NCBI GenBank assembly: GCA_046351095.1
Contig: JAXLZC010000001.1
Coordinates: 868,001-932,000 of the forward strand
DNA length: 64,000 nucleotides
Direction of reading: 5' to 3'
Origin: BQWY01 sp046351095
Lineage (GTDB): Bacteria; Nitrospirota; Nitrospiria; Nitrospirales; Nitrospiraceae
The notes beneath the pieces were generated by a model, which made no database searches, was not told the DNA's origin, and saw only the letters and a program-made list of their open reading frames with translations. A program made the translations under genes and the position numbers. This document shows positions 1 through 8,103 of the stretch, in pieces (the first letter of the stretch is position 1; each line of letters begins with the position of its first letter).

Positions 1-127
1 CGGGCCTGTCGTCTCGATCGTTCCCGCACATGCCGCCTCCTGGTCTTCACACATCGCGCATCGCGGCGTAGGGATTTTTTACGGCAACGTGTATACTACC
101 GCTACCGCTGGTCTAGGAGTTACGGCG

Positions 128-3100
128 ATGCCGATTCCACTCCACCATCCTGACCAACTCGAGCCGGCTATTCAACACATCGGGCGCCGCCTGGCTGCCG
201 CCTCTGCCGGCGAGTCGCCGACGCTCTTCGACCATCGTCGCTGGTCGCGCAGTCTGCTCGACTGGGCGATGAAGGATCCGCACTTCAAGGTCCAACTCTT
301 TCGCTTCGTCGATGTTCTGCCGTCGCTCACGAGCGACGAGCAGGTGGCACGGTTGCTGGAAGAATATTTCGGTCAGGACGTGCCGCTCGGCGCCACGCTG
401 AAGTGGGGCATGCGCGTCCTCACGCGCACGACGGTCGGCGCCAAACTCGGTGCGCGAACGATTCGCCATCAAGTCGAGCAGATGGCAAAGACCTTCATCG
501 CCGGCGCCACGGTCGCGGACAGCGGCCCGACGTTGACGGAATGCTGGACCCGACAGCGCGCCTGCTCCGTCGATCTTCTGGGCGAAGCGAGTGTCTCCGA
601 AGTAGAAGCCGGACGCTACCTGACGCGCTGCCTCCTCGCCTTGGACGAACTCGTCGCCCTGGCACAGCAATGGCCCGCGCAAATGCTCCTCGAACGAGAC
701 CATCTCGGGCCGCTCCCCCGCGTCCAACTGTCGATCAAACTCACGGCGCTGTACTCGCAGCTTGATCCGATCGATCCGGACGGCTGCTACGACGCGATCG
801 CACCGCGGCTACGCCTGCTCGTTCGACGCGCGCAGTCGCTGCCCGCCGCCATCGTGTTCGACATGGAGCAGGCCGAGCTGAAATCCCTCACGCTCGACAT
901 CTTCATGCGGCTGTTCAGCGAACCGGAATTCCAGTCGTTTCCCTATGCGGGGCTGGCGCTGCAGGCCTACCTCCGCGACACGCCGGCGGATGTGGATCGT
1001 CTCATTCGCTGGGTACAGCGGCGCGATGCGCCCATCCTGCTGCGGCTCGTCAAAGGCGCCTATTGGGATGCGGAAATCGTACGCGCGCGGCTGCAAGGCT
1101 GGCCGATCCCCCTGTTCGAACAGAAATGGGAGACCGACGCGCAGTACGAATCGCTCGCGCGGACACTACTCGATCATACGCAGTGGATCAGGCCCGCCTT
1201 CGGCACGCACAACTTACGCACGCTTGCCGCCGTGGAGGCCTATGCGCAGGCACGCGGCCTTCCGCAGGAGGCCATCGAATATCAGATGATCTTCGGCATG
1301 GCGGAGCCCTTGCAGACGGCCGTCGTCCACTTACCGAGGCGCCTGCGATTGTATGCGCCGGTCGGCGCGCTCCTGCCCGGCATGGCCTATTTGGTGCGGC
1401 GCCTGCTCGAAAACACGTCCAACGAATCGTTCTTACGGAAGGAATATGTCGAGTCGCTCCCGTTGGACTGGTTGTTGGCTCCGCCTGCGCCGCCTTCGAG
1501 TCTGAACTGGATCGGTCAAGCGCCGACTATCCACCGAGGCAACGACAGCGATTCAACGACCGAGCGCGAACCCACGTCGTCGCACAGCCCGTTTCGGAAC
1601 GAACCGCTCGCCGATTTTTCGCAGGAGCACGCGCGGAGCGCAATGGCGGATGCCCTTGCCGCCGTACGCGCAAATTTCGGCCAGCAGATTTTTTACAGCG
1701 TCGCCGAGGGAATTCGTGCGTCGGGTCCGCCGCTGTTCTCTCACAACCCCGCTCAACCGGACGAACGACTCGGGGTGCTGACCTCCTGCTCGCCGGCGGA
1801 TGTGCCGGCCGCCGTCCACGCGGCGGTGCGTCATGCCGTCTCCTGGCGGCAAACGCCGATAGCGACACGTACGGCCATCCTGCACCGTGCCGCGGCGATC
1901 ATGCGCGAGCGCCGCTACGATCTCGCGGCCTGGGAAATTCTCGAAGTCGGCAAGCCCTGGCGAGAAGCCGACGCCGACGTCTGCGAGGCCATCGACTTTT
2001 TGGAGTTTTATGCGCGCGAGATGATTCGGCTGGCGGATACGCCGAGATTGGGAGCAGCCGTCGGCGAAGACAACCGCGTGCGCTACAACGCGCGCGGTGT
2101 CGCGGCCGTCATCGCCCCATGGAATTTTCCCTTAGCGATTCCCACCGGTATGGTCGCCGCCGCGCTGGTGACCGGCAATACCGTGCTCTTCAAACCATCG
2201 GAGCGCGCGCTGATCGTCGGGTGTCTCTTGGGTGACATCCTTGCGGAAGCCGGTGTCCCGAGCGGTGTGCTTCAGCTGCTCCCCGGCGGTCCGGATGTGG
2301 GTCGCACACTGGCCGCACAGCCGGAGCTCGACATCATCGCCTTCACCGGCTCGAAACAGGTCGGCCTCAGCCTCATCGAGCGGGCGGCGCGGTACATACC
2401 TGGCTGGCGACACGTGACACGAGTCGTGGCCGAGATGGGCGGGAAAAACGCGATCATCGTGGACGACACGGCCGATCTGGACGAGGCCATCAGCGGCGTC
2501 GTGGCCTCGTTCACCGGTTATCAAGGGCAGAAGTGCTCGGCCTGCTCGCGCGCCATCGTGCATCAGGCGGTCTACGATACGTTTCTCGAACGGCTGAGCG
2601 AGGCCGTCCGCTCGCTCTCGATCGGCAGCCCCGAGTTGCCCGGCACCCGCATGGGCCCGATGATCGACGAACGTGCGCAGCACAAAGTTCGTGCGTATGT
2701 CGAGATCGCCCGACGCGAGGGCCGCATCGTGGTCGAGCGTCAGGTGGATGGCCCGGGATGGTTTCACGGGCCCGTGATTGTGGCCGACATCAAACCCGAA
2801 CACCGACTCGCGCAGGAAGAAATCTTCGGACCGGTGCTCGCGGTCATGCGGGCGGCCACGTTCGCCGAGGCGCTGGATATCGCCAACGGCACCGAGTACG
2901 CGCTGACCGGCGGCGTTTACTCGCGCAGTCCGGCGAATCTCGCTGAGGCGGCGGAGCGGTTCGACGTGGGCAACCTCTACCTAAATCGGCCGATCACCGG
3001 CGCGCTCGTCGGGCGACAGCCGTTCGGAGGCCATCGCCTCTCCGGCGTCGGCGCAAAAACCGGCGGGCACGACTACCTCGCGCAGTTTTCGACCGTTCGT

Positions 3101-3205
3101 GTGCTCACGGAAAATACGATGCGGCGCGGGTTCGCGCCGATGGAACAGGGGGAACGACCCAGCGGGACTCGGGAGAAATCGAGCTACGACGCGCGACGAT
3201 CGTGA
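128..3205 (+). CDS. putA: Bifunctional proline dehydrogenase / P5C dehydrogenase (PutA)
   Basis: Oxidises proline to glutamate in two steps: an FAD-dependent proline dehydrogenase (roughly residues 100-440) and an NAD-dependent aldehyde dehydrogenase (roughly 510-1010). The first module shows RLVKGAYWDAEI (about 306), FGTHNLRT and the C-terminal signature NESFLRKEY (about 432). The second shows APWNFPLAIP (about 663), GSKQVG for NAD, EMGGKNA with the general-base Glu (about 768) and GQKCSAC with the catalytic Cys (about 803). A Ser/Thr-rich linker near 470-510 joins them. No N-terminal ribbon-helix-helix is visible, so it is probably not a DNA-binding repressor. The ATG at 128 is chosen because AGGAG lies 8 nt upstream (115-119); the GTG at 89 has none. 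The protein is 1025 aa. Its 3' end overlaps the convergent gene by 22 bp. Confidence 0.95.
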   Translation: MPIPLHHPDQLEPAIQHIGRRLAAASAGESPTLFDHRRWSRSLLDWAMKDPHFKVQLFRFVDVLPSLTSDEQVARLLEEYFGQDVPLGATLKWGMRVLTRTTVGAKLGARTIRHQVEQMAKTFIAGATVADSGPTLTECWTRQRACSVDLLGEASVSEVEAGRYLTRCLLALDELVALAQQWPAQMLLERDHLGPLPRVQLSIKLTALYSQLDPIDPDGCYDAIAPRLRLLVRRAQSLPAAIVFDMEQAELKSLTLDIFMRLFSEPEFQSFPYAGLALQAYLRDTPADVDRLIRWVQRRDAPILLRLVKGAYWDAEIVRARLQGWPIPLFEQKWETDAQYESLARTLLDHTQWIRPAFGTHNLRTLAAVEAYAQARGLPQEAIEYQMIFGMAEPLQTAVVHLPRRLRLYAPVGALLPGMAYLVRRLLENTSNESFLRKEYVESLPLDWLLAPPAPPSSLNWIGQAPTIHRGNDSDSTTEREPTSSHSPFRNEPLADFSQEHARSAMADALAAVRANFGQQIFYSVAEGIRASGPPLFSHNPAQPDERLGVLTSCSPADVPAAVHAAVRHAVSWRQTPIATRTAILHRAAAIMRERRYDLAAWEILEVGKPWREADADVCEAIDFLEFYAREMIRLADTPRLGAAVGEDNRVRYNARGVAAVIAPWNFPLAIPTGMVAAALVTGNTVLFKPSERALIVGCLLGDILAEAGVPSGVLQLLPGGPDVGRTLAAQPELDIIAFTGSKQVGLSLIERAARYIPGWRHVTRVVAEMGGKNAIIVDDTADLDEAISGVVASFTGYQGQKCSACSRAIVHQAVYDTFLERLSEAVRSLSIGSPELPGTRMGPMIDERAQHKVRAYVEIARREGRIVVERQVDGPGWFHGPVIVADIKPEHRLAQEEIFGPVLAVMRAATFAEALDIANGTEYALTGGVYSRSPANLAEAAERFDVGNLYLNRPITGALVGRQPFGGHRLSGVGAKTGGHDYLAQFSTVRVLTENTMRRGFAPMEQGERPSGTREKSSYDARRS

Positions 3206-4029
3206 CGCGCCGACGGCTCCACGCCGGAAGACTGATGCTTCGGGTGCTTGAGGCGCACGTCCACCAACTCTTCGCTGATTTCGGTCGAGATACCGCGATC
3301 GGAGCGGAACGGCGGCAGCTCCTGCCGTTCGAAATATTTCACAAGCCCGACACCCTTGGCGAACCACGCCGTCATGACGTCCGTGCCGACCGCGACCTTG
3401 CGCGAGTCCGACAACAGAATCCGCATCGTCATCCGTGCTTCGATGCGCACCGCATGGTCGTAAGTCCCCGCCGGAACCGTGACCGGCTCCTCGCCTAACA
3501 CGCTCACGCTCCCCGTCACATCGACCTTTTCGTTCACACCGTCCTGGTCCATATCGGAGCCGAAATCGAGCTCCGTGCGATTGAATTGTTCGAACGACGA
3601 CCCAATGCGCAGCGGAAACTGCACGATCTGGTACGGGGTCAATTGTTTTTCGAGCGGCGTCCCTGGATCCGAGCCGTAATACACGACGCCCGCGGCATCG
3701 CGCCGGTAATAACTCGTCGACGGTCCGTGGTTGCCGCCGTTCGAATCGTGAAACACCTTCACCTTCACATGGTCCTTGGTTTCCGCGCGCAACACCGACG
3801 ACTCGTTCACGAACAACTTCCGGTCGATGGTTTGCAACGGCCCTTCGGTGACTTCACCGCGATACGACCAGCGGTTGCCGACCTCGTCCGGGAAATAGCT
3901 GGCGGAATCTTCGATCGGTACGGCCACCGCATCGGCCGCCTCGGCGAGACGCCCAGCCGACTCCATCGCTATGCCGCATACCCAGACCGTCGCCGCCGCT
4001 GCCGCCACCATCGTCATGCGTCGCATCAT
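3184..4029 (-). CDS. Secreted protein of unknown function
   Basis: A 281-aa protein with an N-terminal signal peptide: an Arg/Met start, then an Ala/Val-rich core ending near residue 32. The mature part is a beta-rich soluble domain. It starts with FPDEVGNRWSYRGEV and has a late segment PVTVPAGTYDHAVRIEA followed by WFAKGVGLVKYFE. This layout recurs in periplasmic or surface proteins of unknown function, where an amount-like property is described as full-length, non-enzymatic; I do not recognise a specific family. AGGAGG (complement of 4041-4046) lies about 11 nt before the ATG and supports the start. It is convergent with putA, overlapping by 22 bp, and divergent from the SDR-bioD pair. Confidence 0.75.
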   Translation of the reverse strand: MMRRMTMVAAAAATVWVCGIAMESAGRLAEAADAVAVPIEDSASYFPDEVGNRWSYRGEVTEGPLQTIDRKLFVNESSVLRAETKDHVKVKVFHDSNGGNHGPSTSYYRRDAAGVVYYGSDPGTPLEKQLTPYQIVQFPLRIGSSFEQFNRTELDFGSDMDQDGVNEKVDVTGSVSVLGEEPVTVPAGTYDHAVRIEARMTMRILLSDSRKVAVGTDVMTAWFAKGVGLVKYFERQELPPFRSDRGISTEISEELVDVRLKHPKHQSSGVEPSARHDRRAS

Positions 4030-4133
4030 AAATCGTCACGCCTCCTGGTCGTCGCGCACCGTACCATACCGCTATCGGAGCGGCAATATAACGCCGGGAC
4101 CAACCGGCACAGCCGACACGCATCGCGGACCAA

Positions 4134-4162
4134 TTGCCTTTCGTACGCCCGCTTTTCATAAT
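4134..4162 (+). promoter_or_regulatory. Sigma-70 promoter candidate for the SDR-bioD pair
   Basis: TTGCCT at 4134-4139 and CATAAT at 4157-4162 are separated by 17 nt. They lie about 54 nt before the SDR start codon, in the divergent intergenic space. I see no BirA-type operator around it. Confidence 0.5.
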
Positions 4163-4215
4163 GCAGCGCCCGCGGTTGCACATCTATTGAATGGCTCCGC
4201 GCAGCTTCACTCCCA

Positions 4216-4950
4216 ATGTCGACACACACACCGCATCCCGTCGTCTGGATCGCCGGCAGTAGCCGCGGCATCGGCCGCGCGCTCGCTGTCGCGTTTGGAC
4301 AACAGGGCTGGCGCATCGCCATACACGGACGAACGGACAGCGACGCCTTACACCAGACGAAGTCACTTGTGGAACACACGGGCGCCGACACGATGACGGT
4401 CACAGGCGACGTACGCGACGGCGACGCAATGCGAAACGGGGTCGCGGCGATCACGCAAACATGGGGACGCCTCAACGCCGCCGTCGTCAATGCGGGCATC
4501 GCCGCCTCCGCATTAACGATTAAGACGACGATGGACCAGTGGCAGGAGACCCTGGCAACAAATCTCACTGGCTGCTTTCACACGCTCCGCGCAGCGGGCG
4601 AAGCCATGACGACACAAGGCGGTGGGCACGTCGTCGTCGTCGGATCGTTCGCCGGCGCGCAGGGACAGCAAGGACAGGCCGCCTATGCGGCATCGAAAGC
4701 CGGTTTGATCGGACTCGTGCGATCTGCCGCGCGCGAATGGGGTGCAGCCAACGTGCGCGTGAATCTCGTATTGCCCGGATGGCACGCAACGGACTTAGCC
4801 GGTGAAGACTTTCCTGGGCATGGCCTCGGCGACCATCTACTGGGACGAACCGCGGATCTGCAGGAAGTCGCTCGCAGCATCGTTCACCTGGCAAGCTGCC
4901 GCGATGTCTCCGGACAAGTCTGGAATCTCGACAGCCGCCCGCTTCCATAA
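4216..4950 (+). CDS. Short-chain dehydrogenase/reductase (FabG-like)
   Basis: A 244-aa classical SDR with a Rossmann fold. It has the cofactor motif GSSRGIG near residues 14-20, NAG near 94-96, a catalytic Ser in VVVGSFAG and the YAASK active-site pair near residues 156-160. Its closest overall look is 3-oxoacyl-ACP reductase. The next gene, bioD, begins 20 nt downstream on the same strand, so a role in the acyl part of biotin (pimeloyl) synthesis is possible; that is inferred from position only. The ribosome site before the ATG is weak. The substrate cannot be assigned from sequence. Confidence 0.85.
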   Translation: MSTHTPHPVVWIAGSSRGIGRALAVAFGQQGWRIAIHGRTDSDALHQTKSLVEHTGADTMTVTGDVRDGDAMRNGVAAITQTWGRLNAAVVNAGIAASALTIKTTMDQWQETLATNLTGCFHTLRAAGEAMTTQGGGHVVVVGSFAGAQGQQGQAAYAASKAGLIGLVRSAAREWGAANVRVNLVLPGWHATDLAGEDFPGHGLGDHLLGRTADLQEVARSIVHLASCRDVSGQVWNLDSRPLP

Positions 4951-4970
4951 CCGAGCACCTATCGACGCTG

Positions 4971-5714
4971 ATGACATCGCACCATTCACCAACACAGGGC
5001 AGAGGCATCAGTATTGTCGGCACCGACACGGGTGTGGGAAAAACGCTCGTCGCGGCGGCACTCGTGACCAGACTACGTCACGACGGCATGAACGTTGGTG
5101 TCATGAAACCGGTTGAAACAGGTGTTGAGCCCCACGCAACCGATTCCGACGCACATCGACTGCGCGAAGCCGCACAAACGACAGACGATCTGACACTCGT
5201 CAGCCCGTATCGCTATGCCCGGGCAGTTGCACCGCATGCGGCGGCGGAAGGCTGCTCGCAAAAGATCGACATCGGCCATATTGTCGACTGCTACAAGAAC
5301 CTCGCGACTCGCCATGCCGTGACTGTTGTCGAAGGAGTCGGCGGATTGTTGGTTCCCCTTACGGAAAAACAGACGTTACGAGATTTAATGGAAGCACTCG
5401 CCATCCCGACCATCGTCGTCGGGCGGTCAGGATTGGGCGGGATCAACCATGCGCTGCTGACGCTCGAAGCGCTGCGCACACGGCATCTGCCGGTGGCGGC
5501 ACTTGTGCTGAATCGAACAATAGCAATTACAACCGATCGTGAACGAGACCAAGAACAGACCACAGTCGACGCGCTGCGCCGGAGGATCGGCATCCCACTC
5601 TACGGCCCGCTCCCCTACCAACCATCATCCGCATCGAACTGGCACCACGCGGTCGCTGATCTCGCCAACGACTCCGCTATTGCCGCGCTCACGCGACAGC
5701 TTGTATCGGCATAA
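4971..5714 (+). CDS. bioD: ATP-dependent dethiobiotin synthetase
   Basis: Closes the ureido ring of dethiobiotin from 7,8-diaminopelargonate, CO2 and ATP, the penultimate step of biotin synthesis. The 247-aa protein starts with the P-loop GTDTGVGKT (about residues 17-25). The catalytic Lys is in VMKPVETG, and the VEGVGGLLVPL segment is diagnostic of BioD. Length fits the family (about 220-240 aa). It follows the SDR gene by 20 nt and is probably co-transcribed with it. No other biotin genes are in the window, but biotin is needed by the AccB encoded nearby on the other strand. Confidence 0.95.
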   Translation: MTSHHSPTQGRGISIVGTDTGVGKTLVAAALVTRLRHDGMNVGVMKPVETGVEPHATDSDAHRLREAAQTTDDLTLVSPYRYARAVAPHAAAEGCSQKIDIGHIVDCYKNLATRHAVTVVEGVGGLLVPLTEKQTLRDLMEALAIPTIVVGRSGLGGINHALLTLEALRTRHLPVAALVLNRTIAITTDRERDQEQTTVDALRRRIGIPLYGPLPYQPSSASNWHHAVADLANDSAIAALTRQLVSA

Positions 5715-5743
5715 CTACTCAGCTCCGTACCGTCCTTCGCGCT

Positions 5744-5771
5744 TTGATCGACAACTCCGATTGTGTATGCT
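5744..5771 (+). promoter_or_regulatory. Sigma-70 promoter candidate before the BON/DUF1207 gene
   Basis: TTGATC at 5744-5749, a 16-nt spacer and TATGCT at 5766-5771. The -10 element overlaps the ATG at 5767. If the promoter is real, that ATG cannot be the start, and the downstream ATG at 5804 with GGAG 9 nt upstream becomes attractive. Confidence 0.35.
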
Positions 5772-6981
5772 GCGTGACGCACCCAATCATGGAGCCATCC
5801 TCAATGCCATTTTCCAGACGTATCGGCCTGCGCGTGCCTTGTCAGTAATTAATCCGACGGCGTTGTTTGTAGCTGCCCTCACCGCCTTCATGTGGCTCGC
5901 CTCGCCGGCACAGGCCGCGATGCAAGACGATGCCTACATTGCCGGTTACGCGACTTCCGCCATCGAACATGAGTTCGGGTTGCGCGATGCCATCATCGTC
6001 GTGAAGGACGGCGTCGTCACGGTCACGACCGGCTCGTTCAGCCCTGCGGAGCAGGAGAAGGCAAAAGCGGCGATCGCGCGTATCCACGGTGTGCAGCGCG
6101 TCGACTTCGTCGAGGAGCCGATCCTTCGCACCGCGCCCGATCCAACGTCACCTCAGACGACACCCATCGAACGCTTGTCGATGAACGACAAGGGCGTGAC
6201 CGTCGACATCTACGATGCAGAATCCAAATGGCTTCCCCATGGCCTACTGTTCGAACCACTCCATGCCGATCCGCGCTGGCCGCGATTTTCCGCCACCTAT
6301 CGTCGCATCAGCGGCGGCGTGCACGTGCCCAGCGGGTTCTCCGGCAACTTCGGCGAAACCTTTGCGCTCTACCGCAACAAGGCGATCGCCGACGGCGAAT
6401 GGGAGTTCGGCATCCAAGCGGGCGTGTTCAGCGTCCTCGACCTCGGGAAAAAATCCGTCGACCTCGTCAACGCCGACTACCGCATCGGACTCATTTCCAG
6501 TTATCGCTCCGGACGGTTTTCGACCTTCGTACGCCTCATGCATCAAAGCTCGCACCTCGGGGACGAGTTTCTGCTGAACAACAATCCCGTCCGTATCAAC
6601 CTGAGTTATGAAGAAGTCGACATCAAGCTGTCGTACGAACTGTCGAGTTGGTTGCGAGTCTACGGCGGCGGCGGGGCGCTGGTGCGGCGCGAGCCACGGA
6701 TCGGCGTGGGCTCTGCACAGTGGGGCGTAGAACTCACCTGGCCGACCGCCTTTTTCGGCGGCAAGATCCGGCCCGTCGCCTATAGCGACTTTCAAGCGCA
6801 CGAGCGGAGCAACTGGAATATTTCGCACTCCATCATGGCCGGCGTACAAATCGAAAATGCGCGGCTCGGCGACCGCCGCCTGCAGGTGCTGCTGGAGCAG
6901 TTCTCGGGCCCATCACCGGATGGACAATTTTACGACCGCCGCGTCGCCTGGTACGGCATCGGCGTGCACTTCTTTTATTGA
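5767..6981 (+). CDS. BON-domain plus DUF1207 envelope protein
   Basis: An exported protein of about 380 mature residues. A hydrophobic signal segment ends in ASPAQA. A BON-type alpha/beta domain follows (roughly 75 residues, with DAIIVVKDGVVTVTTGSF and a later VQRVDFVEE). The rest is a C-terminal beta-rich region starting WLPHGLLFEPLHADPRWPRF, which I recognise as DUF1207, ending in GIGVHFFY, an aromatic C-terminus typical of outer-membrane barrels. BON domains bind phospholipid, so an outer-membrane location is likely. The start is uncertain. The ATG at 5767 is the first in frame. A TTG at 5839 would give a tidy signal peptide. The ATG at 5804 has a better ribosome site but is out of frame (see findings). 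Confidence 0.8.
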   Translation: MLRDAPNHGAILNAIFQTYRPARALSVINPTALFVAALTAFMWLASPAQAAMQDDAYIAGYATSAIEHEFGLRDAIIVVKDGVVTVTTGSFSPAEQEKAKAAIARIHGVQRVDFVEEPILRTAPDPTSPQTTPIERLSMNDKGVTVDIYDAESKWLPHGLLFEPLHADPRWPRFSATYRRISGGVHVPSGFSGNFGETFALYRNKAIADGEWEFGIQAGVFSVLDLGKKSVDLVNADYRIGLISSYRSGRFSTFVRLMHQSSHLGDEFLLNNNPVRINLSYEEVDIKLSYELSSWLRVYGGGGALVRREPRIGVGSAQWGVELTWPTAFFGGKIRPVAYSDFQAHERSNWNISHSIMAGVQIENARLGDRRLQVLLEQFSGPSPDGQFYDRRVAWYGIGVHFFY

Positions 6982-7156
6982 GGAGAAGCAGCCGGCAAGG
7001 AAAACCGACGGCGCTCGAAAAGCTTGGTCCGGCAATGCGGCCGAGAGTCACAGCATGCCTTAGCTACCGCGCAACTCCCGCCCCCATTATTGACACTCCA
7101 CGCACCAACAGGCCCATCCTCAAAAACGCCAGATCAATGCAGGAAAAACCACTCGC

Positions 7157-7381
7157 TTATCTTGATGCCTCAGCTACTCGAAACTTCATTTTTGGTTTGC
7201 TGTAGTAGTCTTCGCGATGGCCACAACTAGGGTTGGTACATTGAAGGACCAAAGGAGACGCGGGAGAATAAACACTTCTTCCCCCATTTTTATCCTCATG
7301 GAAGAAAAGAGGGAATCGACACGTTGAACACAAGACACCGTCAAACCACCGCTCCGTATTCATTGCGTTCCTTTCTTCCAA
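7157..7381 (-). CDS. Small zinc-ribbon-like protein
   Basis: A hypothetical protein of 74 aa (68 aa if the internal ATG at 7363 is used). It carries two cysteine pairs: CSTC near residue 18, and C-x4-C (CTNPSC) near residue 48 followed by GHRED. The spacing suits a zinc ribbon or rubredoxin-like knuckle. It lies downstream of thiE on the same strand, separated by a small hairpin. No function can be assigned. Confidence rests on the conserved-looking Cys pattern and the lack of a competing frame. Confidence 0.5.
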   Translation of the reverse strand: MEERNAMNTERWFDGVLCSTCRFPLFFHEDKNGGRSVYSPASPLVLQCTNPSCGHREDYYSKPKMKFRVAEASR

Positions 7382-7410
7382 CCGTGGAATCAGGCTTCTA
7401 CCTGACGGTT
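7379..7410 (-). terminator. Stem-loop after thiE
   Basis: Nested inverted repeat: AACCGT...ACGGTT outside and CAGG...CCTG inside with a 6-nt loop, directly at the 3' end of thiE. There is no T-tract, so it may be an mRNA 3' stabiliser or a weak terminator. Confidence 0.35.
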
Positions 7411-8036
7411 CAATTCCTCAAATAGTCTCTACAGCGATCCCCGATTGAGCAAGAATTTAAGATATCGGAAATCACGGCGGCGCCGGAGGCGCCGGCGGCG
7501 AGGACGTCGCGGTAGCGTTCGGGCGTGATACCGCCGATCGCGAAGATGGGTTTGTCGGTCAGTGCTCGAATGGCTCGCAGTCCCTCAAGGCCCACGACAG
7601 GATCGGGATTGGCTTTGCTGCTCGTTGCATAAATCGGTCCGAAGCCGAGATAGTCGGCGCTCGTGAGAGCGGCAGCCTTCACTTGCTCGGCACTATGCGT
7701 CGAGAGACCAATCAGCTTCGTCGGCCCCAGCAATCGCCGCGCATCGGCAACCGGCAGATCGTCCTGCCCAAGATGTACGCCGTCGGCATCCACCGCCAAC
7801 GCAAGATCGCATCGGTCGTTCACGAGAAACGTCACGCGCAGTTCTCGCGCGGCCGCGCGCAACGGCATCGCCCGCTCGTAGGCCTGCTTCATGGACGCTT
7901 GTTTGTCGCGATACTGAAAGAGGCGCACACCGGCGGCGGATGCCTCGCGCATCACCTGGACAAGATTTTTATCGTGAGCAACCGACGGATCGAGGAGAAG
8001 GTAGAGACCGGAGAGTGTAGAAGGTGAGGTCATCAC
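7410..8036 (-). CDS. thiE: Thiamine-phosphate synthase
   Basis: Joins HMP pyrophosphate and thiazole phosphate to give thiamine phosphate. The 208-aa TIM barrel has LFQYRDK (phosphate/pyrophosphate contact), FLVNDRCDLALAVDADGVHLG, GLSTHS, the phosphate-binding GFGPIYATSSK and IFAIGGITPE. Length matches the family. It is the last clear member of the minus-strand run after accC, which ends 66 nt upstream. A perfect stem-loop lies just after accC, so thiE may have lower or separate expression. I see no TPP riboswitch in the 66-nt gap. Confidence 0.95.
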   Translation of the reverse strand: MMTSPSTLSGLYLLLDPSVAHDKNLVQVMREASAAGVRLFQYRDKQASMKQAYERAMPLRAAARELRVTFLVNDRCDLALAVDADGVHLGQDDLPVADARRLLGPTKLIGLSTHSAEQVKAAALTSADYLGFGPIYATSSKANPDPVVGLEGLRAIRALTDKPIFAIGGITPERYRDVLAAGASGAAVISDILNSCSIGDRCRDYLRN

Positions 8037-8082
8037 TCGCTACTGCATGGTGGATGCACGACGTAACTCTCGCCTCAGCACT

Positions 8083-8103
8083 GTCGCGCCATCTCGGCGC
8101 GAC
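8083..8103 (-). terminator. Perfect stem-loop at the accC stop codon
   Basis: GTCGCGCC (8083-8090) and GGCGCGAC (8096-8103) form an 8-bp GC-rich stem with a 5-nt loop, starting in the accC stop codon. No U-tract follows, so termination would be weak or Rho-dependent; attenuation between accC and thiE is possible. Confidence 0.45.

Noticed and set aside
4030..4215. BirA operator before the SDR-bioD pair
   Set aside because: No TTGTAAACC/GGTTAACAA-like dyad could be found; only a sigma-70 promoter candidate is supported.
8037..8102. TPP riboswitch before thiE
   Set aside because: The gap is only 66 nt, and none of the conserved THI-box segments is present.
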